From: Hydrogenophaga sp.
GTDB lineage: Bacteria > Pseudomonadota > Gammaproteobacteria > Burkholderiales > Burkholderiaceae_C
Direction of reading: 5' to 3'
Assembly (NCBI RefSeq): GCF_018780075.1
Contig: NZ_JADMKB010000026.1
Coordinates: forward strand, 1-37,625
DNA length: 37,625 nucleotides
The translations under genes were made by a program, and so were the position numbers. Positions 22,247 to 31,180 of the stretch are shown here, one piece after another (the first letter of the stretch is position 1; each line of letters begins with the position of its first letter). The notes below the pieces were generated by a model. It searched no databases. It had not been told where the DNA came from and saw nothing but the letters and a program-made list of their open reading frames with translations.

Positions 22247-22300
22247 ATCGATAATTTATAGGGAAAACCATTATCTTTTATTACTGTTTTTATCGATAAT
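22247..22300. promoter_or_regulatory. AT-rich divergent promoter region with two ATCGATAAT repeats
   Basis: ATCGATAAT occurs at 22247-22255 and again at 22292-22300, 45 bases apart. The second lies inside the perfect palindrome TTATCGATAA. This is the only markedly AT-rich stretch between the extradiol dioxygenase (minus) and the GntR/FCD gene (plus), and contains TATAAA-like hexamers. The repeats are good candidates for operators of the adjacent GntR protein. Binding by two dimers about four helical turns apart would allow looping or bidirectional control. No sigma54 site was found here, so this array is apparently controlled differently from the cluster at 465-9432. Confidence 0.55.
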
Positions 22301-22384
22301 ATCTCACAAGAAGGATGTAGCAGCATTTGGACGACGATCTTGGGGTGATACTTGCCAAACTTCCTTCATCCCTTCAGGACAACC

Positions 22385-23104
22385 ATGGTCATTCAAGAGA
22401 TCGACAACCGCAGCCTGACCTCTCGCGCCTTCGAGCAGCTGCGCACGGACATCATTGGCGCAGCCCTCAAGCCCAACGAGCGTTTGCGCATCCAGGCCTT
22501 GAGCGAACGCTACGGCGTTGGGGCCACTGCCATACGGGAGGCGTTGTCGCGCCTGGTGCCGGAAGGTCTGGTGGTGGTCGAAGATCAGCGGGGATTCTGT
22601 GTCGCCCCCATGTCACGTGCAGAGCTGCTGGACATGAACCGCACCCGAATCGACGTCGAAGGCCTTGCCGCACGGTATGCAATAGAGCGCGGAGACATCC
22701 AATGGGAGTCCGATCTCATCAGCGCCTTTCACCGTCTCTCGAGAACGCCCCCGCCGGCGGACAAAGCCCAGCAACCGGTGTGGGCAGAGGCTCATCGGCA
22801 ATTCCATGTGGCCCTGCTCGCAGGATGCGGCTCTCCCTCCCTGATCCGCCTCTGTGCGCTGCTGTACGACCAGTTCGAGCGCTACCGCAACTTCGCCAAC
22901 GTGCAGCGTGAATCCTCTGGACGCAACGTGGCAGCAGAACACAAAGCGCTGCTGGATGCAGCGCTCTCCCGAGATGCCGACAACCTGAAACAACTGCTGA
23001 CCAGCCATTTCAACCACACCACCGAGATCATCCAGAACGCCGACTTCAACGAACTGGGCGCCAATGGCCGTCCGGCGGTTGCGCGTGTGGCGCCCCGGGT
23101 GTGA
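22385..23104 (+). CDS. GntR-family (FCD/FadR-type) transcriptional regulator
   Basis: 239 residues from the ATG at 22385, preceded by AGGA; a TTG at 22352 is an unlikely alternative. The N-terminal winged helix is typical (LTSRAFEQLRTDIIGAALKPNERL, then LSERYGVGATAIREALSRLVPEGLV). The FCD effector domain follows, with candidate metal-binding histidines in HRQFHVALL, AEHKALLDA and SHFNHT. FCD proteins usually repress catabolic genes and are released by a carboxylate intermediate. Divergence from the nine-gene aromatic array makes that array the natural target, and the MFS gene downstream may also be controlled. The ligand is unknown. Confidence 0.9.
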   Translation: MVIQEIDNRSLTSRAFEQLRTDIIGAALKPNERLRIQALSERYGVGATAIREALSRLVPEGLVVVEDQRGFCVAPMSRAELLDMNRTRIDVEGLAARYAIERGDIQWESDLISAFHRLSRTPPPADKAQQPVWAEAHRQFHVALLAGCGSPSLIRLCALLYDQFERYRNFANVQRESSGRNVAAEHKALLDAALSRDADNLKQLLTSHFNHTTEIIQNADFNELGANGRPAVARVAPRV

Positions 23105-23300
23105 CGCATCTCGTGCGGGTCATGACACGTGTTCACTGCCTTGATCGCCCGCACCCAACGGGACACATCCATCGACACGTCTCCTTGCGGAAATTGGCTG
23201 CCTCTGTTCTTACTTGCCGTGACGCTTTTGTTCACGGTCACGGTTTCGCTCAAACCCGAGACCCTGGCAAACCATCCCCCAGCCACAACCCGGAGACACC

Positions 23301-24491
23301 ATGGAACATTCGTCCTCACCCCATCCCACCAATACGCTGCGCGGCCGCGCAGTGCTGTCTGTCGCGCATGTCGCCGGCATGGTTGACATGGCAGCGCTGC
23401 CCATCTGGGTAGGCACGCTGATCTCCAAATACCAACTGAGTCCGCAACAGTCTGGTGGGCTGGTGACCATCTTTCTCGCGGCTGTGGTGCTGGCCAGTCT
23501 GGTGGGTGCCCCACTCTTTCGACGCCTGCCTGCGCGAGCAATGGCACCTTTGGGTTTTGGTCTGGCCACACTGGCGTTCATGACCCTGAGCTCGACCACC
23601 GACTACCTGATGATGGCCCTGTTGCACGCTGCAGCGGGTGTCAGTGTGGGATGGGCGCTGTGTTTCACGCACGGCACCATGGGTCGCACGTCGAACCCCC
23701 ATCGCATGTTTGCCATGGCAGGTCTGGCGCTGGGCATCTTCGCCGTGATCTTCTTCGGCTTCACCCCCAAGCTGATTGAAGCCATGGGAGGCCCCATCCT
23801 GTTTCAGGTGTTTGGCGGCCTTATGCTGTTCGCGGCGGTGATCACCGCTGTGGCCTTTCCCGCGCCGCCCGCCGCCGATGCCGCAGAGTCGGCGGCGAGT
23901 CAATCAGCCGCGCGCATTCCGTCGGCTGTCTGGGGCGGCATCATCGGCATCGGTCTGATGGCCCTGATCCAGGCCATGATGTTCAGCTTCATGGAGCGTC
24001 TGGGCATGTCGCGCGGTTTCAGCGCCGACCAAGTCCAGGCCGTGCTCATTGCGGTCGGTTTCGTCAACCTGCTGCCGGCCATCGTCGCCACCTGGTTTCA
24101 AAACCGTTGGCCCGCCCACCGCGTACTCCTGGCAGGCCCTGCACTGCAGGCCGTGCTGGCCCTGATCATCACCCAGTCCACCGGCTACGCCTTCTTCGCT
24201 GCCGCCTCGAGTGTCTATGTGTTCGTGATGATCTTCACTCACATCTTCGCATTCGGTATGTTCGCGGCACAAGATCCTTCGGGCCGCGCGGTCGCAGCGA
24301 CCCCGGCGATGATCATGACGGGCTCCGCCATCGGCCCGATCCTGGGTGGCGCACTGGTACAGAACCTGGGTTTTGAATGGCTGGGATACGCGATTGCGCT
24401 GCTTGCCGCCACCGCTGTCCTGGCATTCAGTCGGACACGCGCCACCGGCAGTCCCACGACCACGCAGCATGCTGTCTCGATGCCTCATTGA
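23301..24491 (+). CDS. MFS transporter
   Basis: 396 residues with a pattern of about twelve hydrophobic segments, split by a short Ala/Ser-rich cytoplasmic loop (PAADAAESAASQSAARIP) in the middle. GGAGA precedes the ATG. The loop between segments 2 and 3 is FRRLPARAMAP, a degenerate form of the usual G-x-x-x-D-R-x-G-R-R motif. The protein lies 196 bases after the GntR gene in the same direction, and beside an aromatic catabolic array, so uptake of an aromatic acid or phenol is plausible. Substrate identity is not visible. It converges on the RND operon with 174 bases between stops, where no clear terminator was seen. Confidence 0.85.
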   Translation: MEHSSSPHPTNTLRGRAVLSVAHVAGMVDMAALPIWVGTLISKYQLSPQQSGGLVTIFLAAVVLASLVGAPLFRRLPARAMAPLGFGLATLAFMTLSSTTDYLMMALLHAAAGVSVGWALCFTHGTMGRTSNPHRMFAMAGLALGIFAVIFFGFTPKLIEAMGGPILFQVFGGLMLFAAVITAVAFPAPPAADAAESAASQSAARIPSAVWGGIIGIGLMALIQAMMFSFMERLGMSRGFSADQVQAVLIAVGFVNLLPAIVATWFQNRWPAHRVLLAGPALQAVLALIITQSTGYAFFAAASSVYVFVMIFTHIFAFGMFAAQDPSGRAVAATPAMIMTGSAIGPILGGALVQNLGFEWLGYAIALLAATAVLAFSRTRATGSPTTTQHAVSMPH

Positions 24492-24665
24492 CCATCTCAC
24501 ACAGGGTCCTCATCGGGCGCGACCGGGAAGGTTCCCAGATCAAGAGCCAGCTGGCGCGGATCCATGAGAAAGTGAATTCGTCGGTTTTCTGGCCCCAGGC
24601 CTTTCAGCAGGCGTCTGCCTTCGGGCGCACCGTGACGGGTCGACAGGGACCCAAGGCTTGTCTGT

Positions 24666-27600
24666 TCAAGGGGTGACTGCCACAGCAGCCCCGTGCTGGC
24701 CGGGCAGCTTGCGGCGCAGCCACTCCAGCAGGTCGTCCACATAGGTGAACACCACCGGCACCACGAGCAGGCTGAGAACCGTCGAGGTGATCAGCCCCCC
24801 GATCACGACGATCGCCATCGGCTGGCGGAAGCTCGCCTCCGCGCCCAGCCCCAGGGCGTTGGGCATCATGCCCGCACCCATCGCGATGGTCGTCATGATG
24901 ATCGGCTGGGCACGCTTGTGGCACGCATCCATGAGGGCATCGAACCGGCTCATGCCGTGTTCGCGCCGAGCCATGATCGCGTACTCGACCAGCAGGATCG
25001 AGTTCTTCGTCACGATCCCCATGAGCATCAGCAGGCCGATCACCGCCGGCATCGAGAACGACTGCTGCGTGACGAGCAACGCGAAGAGTGCGCCTCCCAG
25101 AGCCAGGGGCAGTGCACACAAAATCGTCGCCGGCTGCAGGAAGTCGTGGAACAAAAGAACCAGCACCGCGTAGATGCAGAAGATGCCGATGGCCATCGCG
25201 ACACCGAAGCTCTGGAACAACTCCGACATGCGCTGCAGCTCGCCCTGCTCGACCCGGTTGACGCCGTCCGGCAGGGACTTGAGAGCGGGCAACTCGGCGG
25301 CCTCCCGCTGGACATCACCGATCTGCCGTCCAGCCAGCTCGACGCTGAGGGTGACGTTTCGCGAACGGTCCAGCCGCGTGATCTGCGAAGGGCCGCTGCC
25401 CATCGAGATGTCGGCGACCGTGCCCAGGTTCACCGTTCCTTCGCTTCCCTGCACCCGCAACTGCGCCACGGCATTGAGATCCTCACGCACGGACGGGTCC
25501 ATCCGGACGCGCACCGGGATCTGGCGTTCCGACAGATTCAGCTTGGGGAGCGCGGTGGAGTAGTCGCCATAGGTGGCGATGCGCACGGCATCGGCCAGGG
25601 CCTCGGTCGTGACGCCCAACGCGGCGGCCCGTGCCGCATCCGGATGAATCTGGATCTCCGGCCGCTGCAGGGAGGCACTCGACGTGACGTTGCCGATGCC
25701 CTTCAGGGTGCGCAGCTGCGTCTCGGCCTGCGATGCCGCCGTGGCCAGGGCAACGGGGTCCTCGCTGGCGAGCGTGATTTCCAGCGTTTCGCCATTGCCA
25801 CCACCGCCGACAGAGATGCGCGCCCCGGGGACCGCCCGGAGAACCTCCCTCATCTTGCCTTCCACCCCCGACTGCTTGAGCGTGCGCTCGCTGCGTGCAA
25901 CCAGTTCCACCGTCAGCGTCGCACTGCTCACGTCGGCCGTGGCGCTGGCGGCCATCCCGCCTCCGGTGGTTGCCGTGCCCGCAGAGATGAACACGCTCTC
26001 CACCTCCGGCAAGGTGCGCAGCAGTTCGGCGGCCTGCTTGCTTGCAGCCACCGTGTCGTCCAAGGTGCTGCCGGGCGCCAGGGTGATGCTGATCTGCGAC
26101 TGCGCCTTGTCCTGCGCCGGAATGAAACCGGTCGGCAGGAGGGGGATCATGGTCAGCGAAAGCCCAAAGAAAACCGTCGCACCCAGCACGGCAAGCTTTC
26201 GGCGCACGAGCACGGAGCGGACCCAACCGAGGTACCGGGTCATGACGGGGCCGTCGGCCTCATGGTGGTCGCCGGGCTTGGCCGGCTTCATCAGATAGGC
26301 GGCCATCATGGGCGTGAGCAGCCGCGCCACCAGCAGCGACACCAGCACGGCGACCGAAGCCGTGATACCGAACTGGCGAAAGAACTTTCCGGGGACGCCG
26401 CCCATGAAGGCGGTGGGCAGGAACACCGCCACCAGCGTGAACGTCGTGGCGATCACCGCCAGCCCGATCTCATCGGCGGCCTCCATCGCCGCCTGGTAGG
26501 GCGTCTTGCCCATCCGCAGGTGCCGCGCGATGTTCTCGATCTCGACAATCGCGTCGTCCACCAGAATGCCCACCACCAACGCCATCGACAGCAGCGTCAC
26601 CGTGTTCAGCGAATAGCCGATGAGCGCCATGAACCCGAACGTGGGGATGATGGAGAGCGGCAGTGCGGCGGCCGCCACGAGCGTGGCGCGCCAATCGCGC
26701 AGAAACCACCACACCACCAGGATGGCCAGAGCCGCTCCTTCCAGCAACAGCTCCATCGAGCCGTCGTAGTTCTCCTGGATGGGAGTCACCGTGTTGCTGG
26801 CTTCGGCAATGGTCACCTCGGGATGGGCCGTGGCGAAGCGTTCGATGGCGGCACGGGTGCCCTCGGCCACCGTGACGTCGGAATAGCCTTTGGATCGCGT
26901 GACCTGGAAGCCGATCACCGGCTTGCCGTCCCGGAACGCGAGCGTGCTGCGGTCCGCATGGGTGTCTTTGATGCGAGCGATCTGGTCCAGGCGCACATAG
27001 CGGCCCTCGCCCAGCGGAATGCTGATGGCGGCGATCTCGGCGGCCGAACCCACCGTGGCGATGGTGCGGGTCGACTGGCGTTGCGAGCCGATGTTGCCCA
27101 GCCCGCCTGAACTTTCCTTCTGCACGGCCTTCAGCTGGGACGACACGGCGGACGGCGTGACGCCGAGCCCGGCCATCAGCGATGGATCGAGGTCAACCTG
27201 CACTTCGCGATCGATGCCACCGACACGCGCCACGGACGACACGCCCTTGACGGCGAGCAGCGCCTTGGAAATGTCGTTGTCCACGAACCACGAAAGATCT
27301 TGCTCGTCCAGCCGACTGGACTCGATGGTGTAGGTCAGGATCGCCGAGCCGGCAGACGTCAGCTTGGACACCGTGGGGGACGCCATGCTGGCCGGCAACT
27401 CGGCCTTCGCGCCATCGACGGCGTTGCGGACCTCACTCAACGCCACCTCGCTGTCCTTGTCGATTTCGAAGCTGACGCTGATGCTGACCGACCCATCGGT
27501 GATGGTGGTCGTGATGTGATCCAGCCGCGACAGCGACGCCAGCTTGTCCTCGATCTTGCGCGCGACCTCGGTCTCCAGCTGGGAAGGCGCCGCGCCTTCC

Positions 27601-27752
27601 AGCGAAGCCGACACCTGGATCGTGGGCAGATCCATGTCGGGAAAATCCTGAATCTCCAGGCGCTGAAAACCGATGAGGCCCAACACCGTCAGCAGGAAGA
27701 ACAGCAGGAGCGCAGGAACCGGGTTGCGGATCGACCAGGAGGAAATGTTCAT
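24666..27752 (-). CDS. RND efflux pump inner-membrane permease
   Basis: 1028 residues, standard for AcrB/MexB-like RND permeases. A first transmembrane helix (PALLLFFLLTVLGLIGF), a large periplasmic domain, then helices with the proton-relay motif GILVDDAIVEIENI in segment 4 and AVFLPTAFMGGVPGKFFRQFG. The second half repeats the plan, with FALLVTQQSFSMPAVIGLLMLMGIVTKNSILLVEYA. This is the HAE (hydrophobe/amphiphile) kind; heavy-metal pump signatures were not seen. A GGAGGCGACC site precedes the ATG inside the end of the adaptor gene, and the two overlap by 4 bases. Likely substrates are drugs, solvents or phenolic compounds. It is the third gene of a tripartite operon under an adjacent two-component system. 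Confidence 0.94.
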   Translation of the reverse strand: MNISSWSIRNPVPALLLFFLLTVLGLIGFQRLEIQDFPDMDLPTIQVSASLEGAAPSQLETEVARKIEDKLASLSRLDHITTTITDGSVSISVSFEIDKDSEVALSEVRNAVDGAKAELPASMASPTVSKLTSAGSAILTYTIESSRLDEQDLSWFVDNDISKALLAVKGVSSVARVGGIDREVQVDLDPSLMAGLGVTPSAVSSQLKAVQKESSGGLGNIGSQRQSTRTIATVGSAAEIAAISIPLGEGRYVRLDQIARIKDTHADRSTLAFRDGKPVIGFQVTRSKGYSDVTVAEGTRAAIERFATAHPEVTIAEASNTVTPIQENYDGSMELLLEGAALAILVVWWFLRDWRATLVAAAALPLSIIPTFGFMALIGYSLNTVTLLSMALVVGILVDDAIVEIENIARHLRMGKTPYQAAMEAADEIGLAVIATTFTLVAVFLPTAFMGGVPGKFFRQFGITASVAVLVSLLVARLLTPMMAAYLMKPAKPGDHHEADGPVMTRYLGWVRSVLVRRKLAVLGATVFFGLSLTMIPLLPTGFIPAQDKAQSQISITLAPGSTLDDTVAASKQAAELLRTLPEVESVFISAGTATTGGGMAASATADVSSATLTVELVARSERTLKQSGVEGKMREVLRAVPGARISVGGGGNGETLEITLASEDPVALATAASQAETQLRTLKGIGNVTSSASLQRPEIQIHPDAARAAALGVTTEALADAVRIATYGDYSTALPKLNLSERQIPVRVRMDPSVREDLNAVAQLRVQGSEGTVNLGTVADISMGSGPSQITRLDRSRNVTLSVELAGRQIGDVQREAAELPALKSLPDGVNRVEQGELQRMSELFQSFGVAMAIGIFCIYAVLVLLFHDFLQPATILCALPLALGGALFALLVTQQSFSMPAVIGLLMLMGIVTKNSILLVEYAIMARREHGMSRFDALMDACHKRAQPIIMTTIAMGAGMMPNALGLGAEASFRQPMAIVVIGGLITSTVLSLLVVPVVFTYVDDLLEWLRRKLPGQHGAAVAVTP

Positions 27753-28903
27753 CGGTCGCCTCCCGCCTTCGCTTTGCTGGCTTCCACCGATGCCACCGTC
27801 ACTTCCGCGCCTTCGGACAAGAAGCCACCACCGCTGGCGACGACCCGCGAACTGGCCTCCAGCCCGGACACGACTTCCACGCGGTCGCCTTGCCGCCGGC
27901 CTGTGACCACCACCCGGCTGGAGACGCGTTGCCCGTCACCCACGACGTACACATACGAGCGTCCATCGCGCAACACAATGGCCGACTGGGGCAAGGTGAC
28001 TGCGGGCGCGCTGTCCAGTTCGATGATGCCGCTGGCGAATTGCCCCGGCTGGGCGCCCTGCCCGGCCACCAGGCTCACGTGCACCATGCCGCGACCGGTC
28101 GCGGCATTCAACGTGGGCGACACCAGCCGCACCTTGCCTTCCACATTCAGACCGCTCGGCAGCGTCAGGCGGGCAACCTGGCCCACCCGCGCGCTGGCCA
28201 GCTGGCGGGCGTCCATTTCCGCGCGCCACTCGACGCGCCCCTGCCGCACCAGCCGGAACAGCTCGGCGCCAGCGGTGACGACATTCCCCAGCACCGCTGA
28301 CTTGGATGAGACCACCCCGTCGTCAGCGGCCACGATTCGCGTGTGGGCCAGTTTGAGTCGCGCGCTTTCCAGGTCGGCCTCTGCCGAGGCAAGCGATGCC
28401 CGGGCCGTCGCTTCGTTCGCGCGGTATTCATCCATCTTCTGGGGCGCCAGCGCACCGGCCACATCCACGGCCTGAGCCCTTTTCAGGTTGGTGCTGGTCT
28501 GCACGAGGCTGGCGCGGGCCTGTGCCACCAGCGCTTCCTGCTTGCGCACTTCGGCCTTCACGGTGTCGTCAGAGAGCCGCGCCATCAGTTGCCCGCGCTG
28601 AACGGTGCTGCCCACATCGACCAGCAACTCCGCGATGCGCAGCCCACCGGTCTCGGGGCTGACGATGATCTCTTGCCAGGCCGTCACAGCGCCACTGGCT
28701 TGCAGCTGCTGCGGCCAGGCGCGTTTTTCAGCGCTGACGACGTTGACGGTCAGTGCGGTGGCCTTGGACGGCGCCTCGGGTTGGGCTGCAGCCGCGCCCG
28801 GCCCGTCGCCGCGCGGGGCCCACAACGCGTAGGCCGCAACGCCCAGGACAACCGCGACGACACCCGCGATCACCCGTTTTCGATTTGATGTGAGTGTGCT
28901 CAT
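27749..28903 (-). CDS. RND efflux periplasmic adaptor (membrane fusion protein)
   Basis: 384 residues. An N-terminal membrane anchor (RVIAGVVAVVLGVAAYALW) leads to a barrel-sandwich half-motif (GGLRIAELLVDVGSTVQRGQLMARL). An alpha-helical hairpin follows, rich in Ala/Gln/Lys (about 115-175). Then comes the second lipoyl-like half (TRIVAADDGVVSSKSAVLGNVV), a beta-barrel and a membrane-proximal domain (VYVVGDGQRVSSRVVVTGRR). This is the HlyD/AcrA-type adaptor that bridges pump and outer-membrane channel. It overlaps both neighbouring genes by ATGA, which signals a single co-translated unit. Confidence 0.92.
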   Translation of the reverse strand: MSTLTSNRKRVIAGVVAVVLGVAAYALWAPRGDGPGAAAAQPEAPSKATALTVNVVSAEKRAWPQQLQASGAVTAWQEIIVSPETGGLRIAELLVDVGSTVQRGQLMARLSDDTVKAEVRKQEALVAQARASLVQTSTNLKRAQAVDVAGALAPQKMDEYRANEATARASLASAEADLESARLKLAHTRIVAADDGVVSSKSAVLGNVVTAGAELFRLVRQGRVEWRAEMDARQLASARVGQVARLTLPSGLNVEGKVRLVSPTLNAATGRGMVHVSLVAGQGAQPGQFASGIIELDSAPAVTLPQSAIVLRDGRSYVYVVGDGQRVSSRVVVTGRRQGDRVEVVSGLEASSRVVASGGGFLSEGAEVTVASVEASKAKAGGDR

Positions 28904-30348
28904 GGGGTGGTCTTTGCTTTCGAGGCAACGTCTTCAGGAGGGGTGGCCGGGGTACCGGACTGCCAGTCACCTCCCAAAGCCTTGTACAGGGCGATCCAGT
29001 GCGCCACGCGGTCTCTTTGCAAGCCGATCAGTTCGATCTGCGCGGACAATGCCTGCCGCCTCGCATCCTCCAGGTCGAGCAGGCTGGTGGAGCCGGCGCG
29101 CCACTGCGCTTCCGCCCCCACCAGGTACCGCCGGTACTCCTGGGCTGCGCGTTCGGCCTGTTCCGTTCGTTTCGCGGTGCTGTCCAGGCGGACCAGGGAT
29201 TGCTCCACATCCTTCACGGCAGTCCGCACCGCCTGACGCCAGTCGGCATACGCGGCGTCGTGGCCGGCCCGCGCGCTGTCCACGGCGGCCCGCCTCCGGC
29301 CCCCGTCGAAGAGCGGAAGGGACAGCGCGGGACCAAACGACCAACTGGTCAGTGCGGAAGCAACGCCCACCACCGACACATCGATGGAGCCCGAGAGCGA
29401 AAGGCTCGGATAGAGGTCGGCCTGCGCGACGCCGATCTCGGCACTCGCGGCCGCAAGTTCGCGTTCGCGAGAGGCGAGGTCGGGCCGCTGACGCAGCGCC
29501 TGCGCCGGCACACTTCGAACGTCGATCCCCCTGGGCTGCGGGACATCGGCCCCACCCTGCGCCAGCTGGGTGCGCAGCGCCGATTCACCGGTTCCCGTCA
29601 GATCCACCAGCGACTTCACCAGCAGCTCGCACTGCGCGCGTTGCGCCAGCGCAGCCGACGAGGTGCTCGCCAGACTCGCGCGGGCCAACGAACCGTCGGT
29701 GGTGGCGGTCAATCCGGCACGCACCAGGGACTCCGTGGCCTTGACGGTTTCATTCATGGACGCGAGTTCCTGTTCGTAGGCACTGGCCAGCAACCCGCAC
29801 GCACGGTACTGCACGTACGTGTCCGCCACTTCCGCCGCCAGCGAGGTGCGCGCGTCGTGCCAGTCGTTTTCGCGCGCCTGCGCCAGGGCCTGGGCAGACT
29901 CGGTGCTGCGCCTGACCTTGCCGAACAGGTCAAGCTCCCACGAAGCGTCCAGACCTGCGCTGCGCGCCGTGGCGACCCCGCCGGTTTGCTGGGTGCCGCG
30001 CGTCGCCGAGGCCACCCCGTTGGCGCTGGGCAGGCCCGAGGCGCCGGCGCTGGTCAGCGTGGCGCGCGCCTTTTCGATGTTGGCCCACGCCTTGGCCAGC
30101 GTGGGACTGCCGGACTCGGCAGCGCGCTGGAGCCGGGTCAGCACCGGGTCGTTGAACTGACTCCACCAGTCGCCGAGCGCAGCGACTTGGCCACCGTGTG
30201 GCAGCGGGGCTTGCCATGCCGGTGGTGCCGCGGGTTCGGGCTGTGCATGGTTGGGGCCGACGGCGGCGCAGCCGCCCAGCGCGATGGCGAGGCCGATCGC
30301 AAGAAGGGTTTTGAAGGTCCGCCAGCCGGCGGTTCGCGAGGTGTACAT
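28900..30348 (-). CDS. NodT-type outer-membrane efflux lipoprotein
   Basis: 482 residues. The signal peptide ends in a lipobox (IALGGC), so the mature protein should be acylated at Cys27. Family segments include the early WWSQFNDPVLTRLQRAAESGSPTLAKAWANIEKARA and the internal repeat later in the protein (RPDLASRERELAAASAEIGVAQADLYPSLSLSG). The long helical segments form the TolC-like channel. It is the first gene of the efflux operon, and its start region is overlapped by a hairpin at 30350-30371. Confidence 0.92.
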   Translation of the reverse strand: MYTSRTAGWRTFKTLLAIGLAIALGGCAAVGPNHAQPEPAAPPAWQAPLPHGGQVAALGDWWSQFNDPVLTRLQRAAESGSPTLAKAWANIEKARATLTSAGASGLPSANGVASATRGTQQTGGVATARSAGLDASWELDLFGKVRRSTESAQALAQARENDWHDARTSLAAEVADTYVQYRACGLLASAYEQELASMNETVKATESLVRAGLTATTDGSLARASLASTSSAALAQRAQCELLVKSLVDLTGTGESALRTQLAQGGADVPQPRGIDVRSVPAQALRQRPDLASRERELAAASAEIGVAQADLYPSLSLSGSIDVSVVGVASALTSWSFGPALSLPLFDGGRRRAAVDSARAGHDAAYADWRQAVRTAVKDVEQSLVRLDSTAKRTEQAERAAQEYRRYLVGAEAQWRAGSTSLLDLEDARRQALSAQIELIGLQRDRVAHWIALYKALGGDWQSGTPATPPEDVASKAKTTP

Positions 30349-30349
30349 A

Positions 30350-30371
30350 GGGTCCTGTCAGGTCAGGACCC
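30350..30371 (-). promoter_or_regulatory. Hairpin covering the ribosome site of the outer-membrane factor gene
   Basis: GGGTCCTG (30350-30357) and CAGGACCC (30364-30371) are perfect inverted repeats separated by 6 bases. On the minus-strand transcript the AGGA that would serve as ribosome site lies in this stem, one base before the ATG. Translation of the first efflux gene could be damped by this structure. A DNA-level operator is the alternative. Confidence 0.5.
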
Positions 30372-30397
30372 ATCGTAGGTGCCGCGAATGTCAGGCA

Positions 30398-30427
30398 GCG
30401 TTGACGAGCGTTAAGCTGGGTAAAGAA
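30398..30427. promoter_or_regulatory. Three tandem 10-base repeats, candidate operator of the OmpR-type regulator
   Basis: GCGTTGACGA, GCGTTAAGCT and GGGTAAAGAA follow each other with no gap, between the divergent efflux operon and the response-regulator gene. OmpR-family regulators bind head-to-tail repeats with about one helical turn period, so this is a good candidate site. The third copy is weaker. The position would allow control of both directions. Confidence 0.5.
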
Positions 30428-30480
30428 GCAGCCCGCGGGCGCTGGCACGGGAGCCATTCGGGCGATACTGCTGCTTACCC

Positions 30481-31176
30481 ATGATCCCGGTCCTGCTCGT
30501 AGATGACGACCTCGAACTCACGGCGATGCTCTCGCAGTATCTTGTCCGCGAGGGCTTTGCCGTGCATGCCGTGCACGATGGCCAAGCGGGTGCTGAAGAG
30601 GCCACTTCCGGTCGCTACGCCATCGTGGTGCTGGATGTGATGATGCCGCGCCTGTCCGGCATGGAGGTACTGCGCCGGATCCGCGCCCGCAGCAAGGTAC
30701 CGGTTCTCATGCTCACAGCACGCGGCGACAACGTAGACCGCATCGTCGGACTGGACATGGGCGCGGACGACTACGTACCCAAACCCTGCACACCCGGTGA
30801 ACTCGTCGCTCGCCTGCGCGCCATCCTGCGGCGCACGGAAGTGCGTGAGGCGGCGGTGCCCAGCTCCGGCCAGCGTCCCTTGAGAGTTGGCGCCTTGACT
30901 CTGGCGCCGGGCAGCCGCCAGGCCACATGGCACGACAAACCCCTGGAACTGACGGGAACAGAGTTCAATTTGCTCGAGGTACTGGTGCGCCACGCGGGCC
31001 AACTGGTGAGCAAGCAGGAAATTTCGCTGCAGGCGTTCGGCCGGCCGCTGGCAAGGTTTGATCGGCGCATCGACGTGCACATCAGCAGCATCCGACAGAA
31101 GCTTGGAATGAGGCCTGACGGCGAGTCCTGGATCCAGGGCGTGCGCGGACTGGGCTATCAGCTGCTGGAGGACTGA
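30481..31176 (+). CDS. OmpR-family response regulator
   Basis: 231 residues. The receiver domain has the acidic pocket VDDD (8-10), the phosphoacceptor Asp52 in VVLDVMMP, the switch Thr79 and Lys101 in YVPKPCTPGEL. A winged-helix DNA-binding domain follows (LELTGTEFNLLEVLVRHAGQLVSKQEIS, ending RGLGYQLLED). It resembles CpxR. The gene diverges from the RND operon and is followed by its kinase four bases later, so it probably controls efflux expression. The sequence before the ATG has no clear Shine-Dalgarno. Confidence 0.93.
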   Translation: MIPVLLVDDDLELTAMLSQYLVREGFAVHAVHDGQAGAEEATSGRYAIVVLDVMMPRLSGMEVLRRIRARSKVPVLMLTARGDNVDRIVGLDMGADDYVPKPCTPGELVARLRAILRRTEVREAAVPSSGQRPLRVGALTLAPGSRQATWHDKPLELTGTEFNLLEVLVRHAGQLVSKQEISLQAFGRPLARFDRRIDVHISSIRQKLGMRPDGESWIQGVRGLGYQLLED

Positions 31177-31180
31177 CGGC

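Noticed and set aside
22088..22384. Sigma54 promoter for the minus-strand aromatic array
   Set aside because: No GG/GC pair with correct spacing and flanks was found; the AT-rich repeats next to a GntR gene point to sigma70 control with a repressor.
24497..24742. Minus-strand fragment ending in a MDPRQLALDL-like motif after the MFS gene
   Set aside because: It recalls the clamp-binding leader of Hda or part of an IS66 protein, but it stops after about 12 more residues and overlaps the end of the RND gene; support is too weak to call.
24693..27110. Plus-strand open frame of 805 codons opposite the RND permease gene
   Set aside because: Composition is dominated by Arg, His and Gln, no domain is visible, and the minus strand carries a well-conserved RND permease.
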